Shown: piece after piece, positions 5,734 to 6,104 of the stretch
Numbering within the stretch: the stretch's first letter is position 1
How the letters are laid out: the number at the start of each line of letters is the position of its first letter
NCBI GenBank assembly: GCA_024689165.1
Contig: JAILDS010000244.1
Coordinates: 1 to 6,104, forward strand
Length of the DNA: 6,104 nt
DNA from: Clostridia bacterium
GTDB lineage: Bacteria > Bacillota > Clostridia > Oscillospirales > Acutalibacteraceae
Reading direction: 5' to 3'
The notes under the pieces: generated by a model
The model's input: only the letters and a program-made list of their open reading frames with translations
Database searches by the model: none
What the model was told of the DNA's origin: nothing
Position numbers and translations under genes: made by a program

Positions 5734-6104
5734 TTATGAACAGGCCTGTCGGCCGATGCCTACGAGATTTGCCGTTCTCTGCGTGAACAGCGCGACGGAG
5801 TCGAAGCCCGCCTCGGCGGCGGCGTCGTAAGCCTCATCAAGCCCGAAGCCGAGGCTTTCGAGCCTGCTTGCAGAGGAGCCGACGCAGACGAGCCTGCCGC
5901 CGAGCTCCCTGAAGCGTCTGAGCGTCGGTACGTCGGGGCACAGCGTCCCGCCGTGCCTGAGGAAATACGTGTTTATCTCCAGCGCCTTTTCTTTTTCGGC
6001 GCAGAGCTTCAGGATCTCGTCGAGCTTTGCCGAATGCTTTTCCCGCAGCCCGGCCGCCTCCTGCGCGCCGGTGAAGCCCAGAGGGTAGTCGAGCAGGCTG
6101 AGGA
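5734..6104 (-). CDS. PHP-domain protein, histidinol-phosphatase (HisK/HisJ)-like, C-terminal part, with degenerate metal ligands
   Basis: The last 122 residues of a PHP-superfamily protein; the 5' part lies beyond the right edge. It resembles the C-terminal half of PHP-type histidinol phosphatases (which convert L-histidinol phosphate to L-histidinol). Seen: SLLDYPLGF (fragment residues 2-10) where the family has GH(I/L)DYPLRY; LEINTYFLR (41-49); FRELGGRLVCVGSSASRLESLGFG (64-87) where the family has ITIGSDAHRPEDVG; and EAYDAAAEAGFDSVALFTQR (90-109). Three expected metal ligands are replaced: His by Leu3, and the Asp and His of SDAH by Ser77 and Ser79. The surrounding scaffold is well kept and the frame is open to the TAA stop. 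This looks like a non-catalytic or repurposed paralogue rather than a broken gene. True histidine biosynthesis is therefore doubtful. It precedes the membrane protein by 22 bp. Confidence 0.8.
   Translation of the reverse strand, partial: LSLLDYPLGFTGAQEAAGLREKHSAKLDEILKLCAEKEKALEINTYFLRHGGTLCPDVPTLRRFRELGGRLVCVGSSASRLESLGFGLDEAYDAAAEAGFDSVALFTQRTANLVGIGRQACS

Noticed and set aside
4950..5786. A 278-codon plus-strand frame opposite the membrane protein gene
   Set aside because: It starts inside the terminator, is highly charged and low in complexity, and lies opposite a gene with a clear start, ribosome site and membrane topology.

Overview
The window is compact and GC-rich (my estimate is about 60% G+C). 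It reads like a chromosome segment from an anaerobic, fibre-degrading Firmicute of the Clostridia (Oscillospirales- or Christensenellales-like gut bacteria). The evidence is the strong GGAGG-type ribosome binding sites, near-consensus sigma-A promoters, ATGA stop/start overlaps, a clostridial-type iron-sulfur-flavoprotein-like reductase, and uronate/xylan catabolism genes. The organism call is inference from gene content; no rRNA or tRNA is present to fix it.

Layout. (1) Positions 1-1830, minus strand: a strong promoter drives uxaC (uronate isomerase), whose stop overlaps the start of a family 3 glycoside hydrolase that runs off the left edge. This is a plant cell wall sugar operon. (2) Positions 1840-4119, minus strand: a flavodoxin-fold reductase with a four-cysteine motif is translationally coupled (ATGA) to a 539-residue FAD-dependent dehydrogenase. 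Together they form a two-gene redox operon with its own promoter. (3) Positions 4120-4951, plus strand: a divergently transcribed glycerophosphodiester phosphodiesterase-family gene, ended by a perfect 12-bp-stem hairpin. (4) Positions 4986-6104, minus strand: a six-segment membrane protein of unknown function, preceded by the 3' part of a PHP-domain (histidinol-phosphatase-like) gene that enters from the right edge.

Intergenic gaps are all under about 130 bp, so no stretch above 300 bases lacks a gene. I see no mobile element, CRISPR array, RNA gene or riboswitch. Most genes are ordinary family members. The most interesting signals are: the PHP protein has apparently lost three expected metal ligands and sits directly upstream of an unknown membrane protein; the flavoprotein and FAD-dehydrogenase genes are coupled; the glycoside hydrolase is fused translationally to uxaC; and the divergent promoter region is very compact, with an inverted repeat and an extremely short leader. 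I found no convincing evidence for an entirely new multi-gene system.
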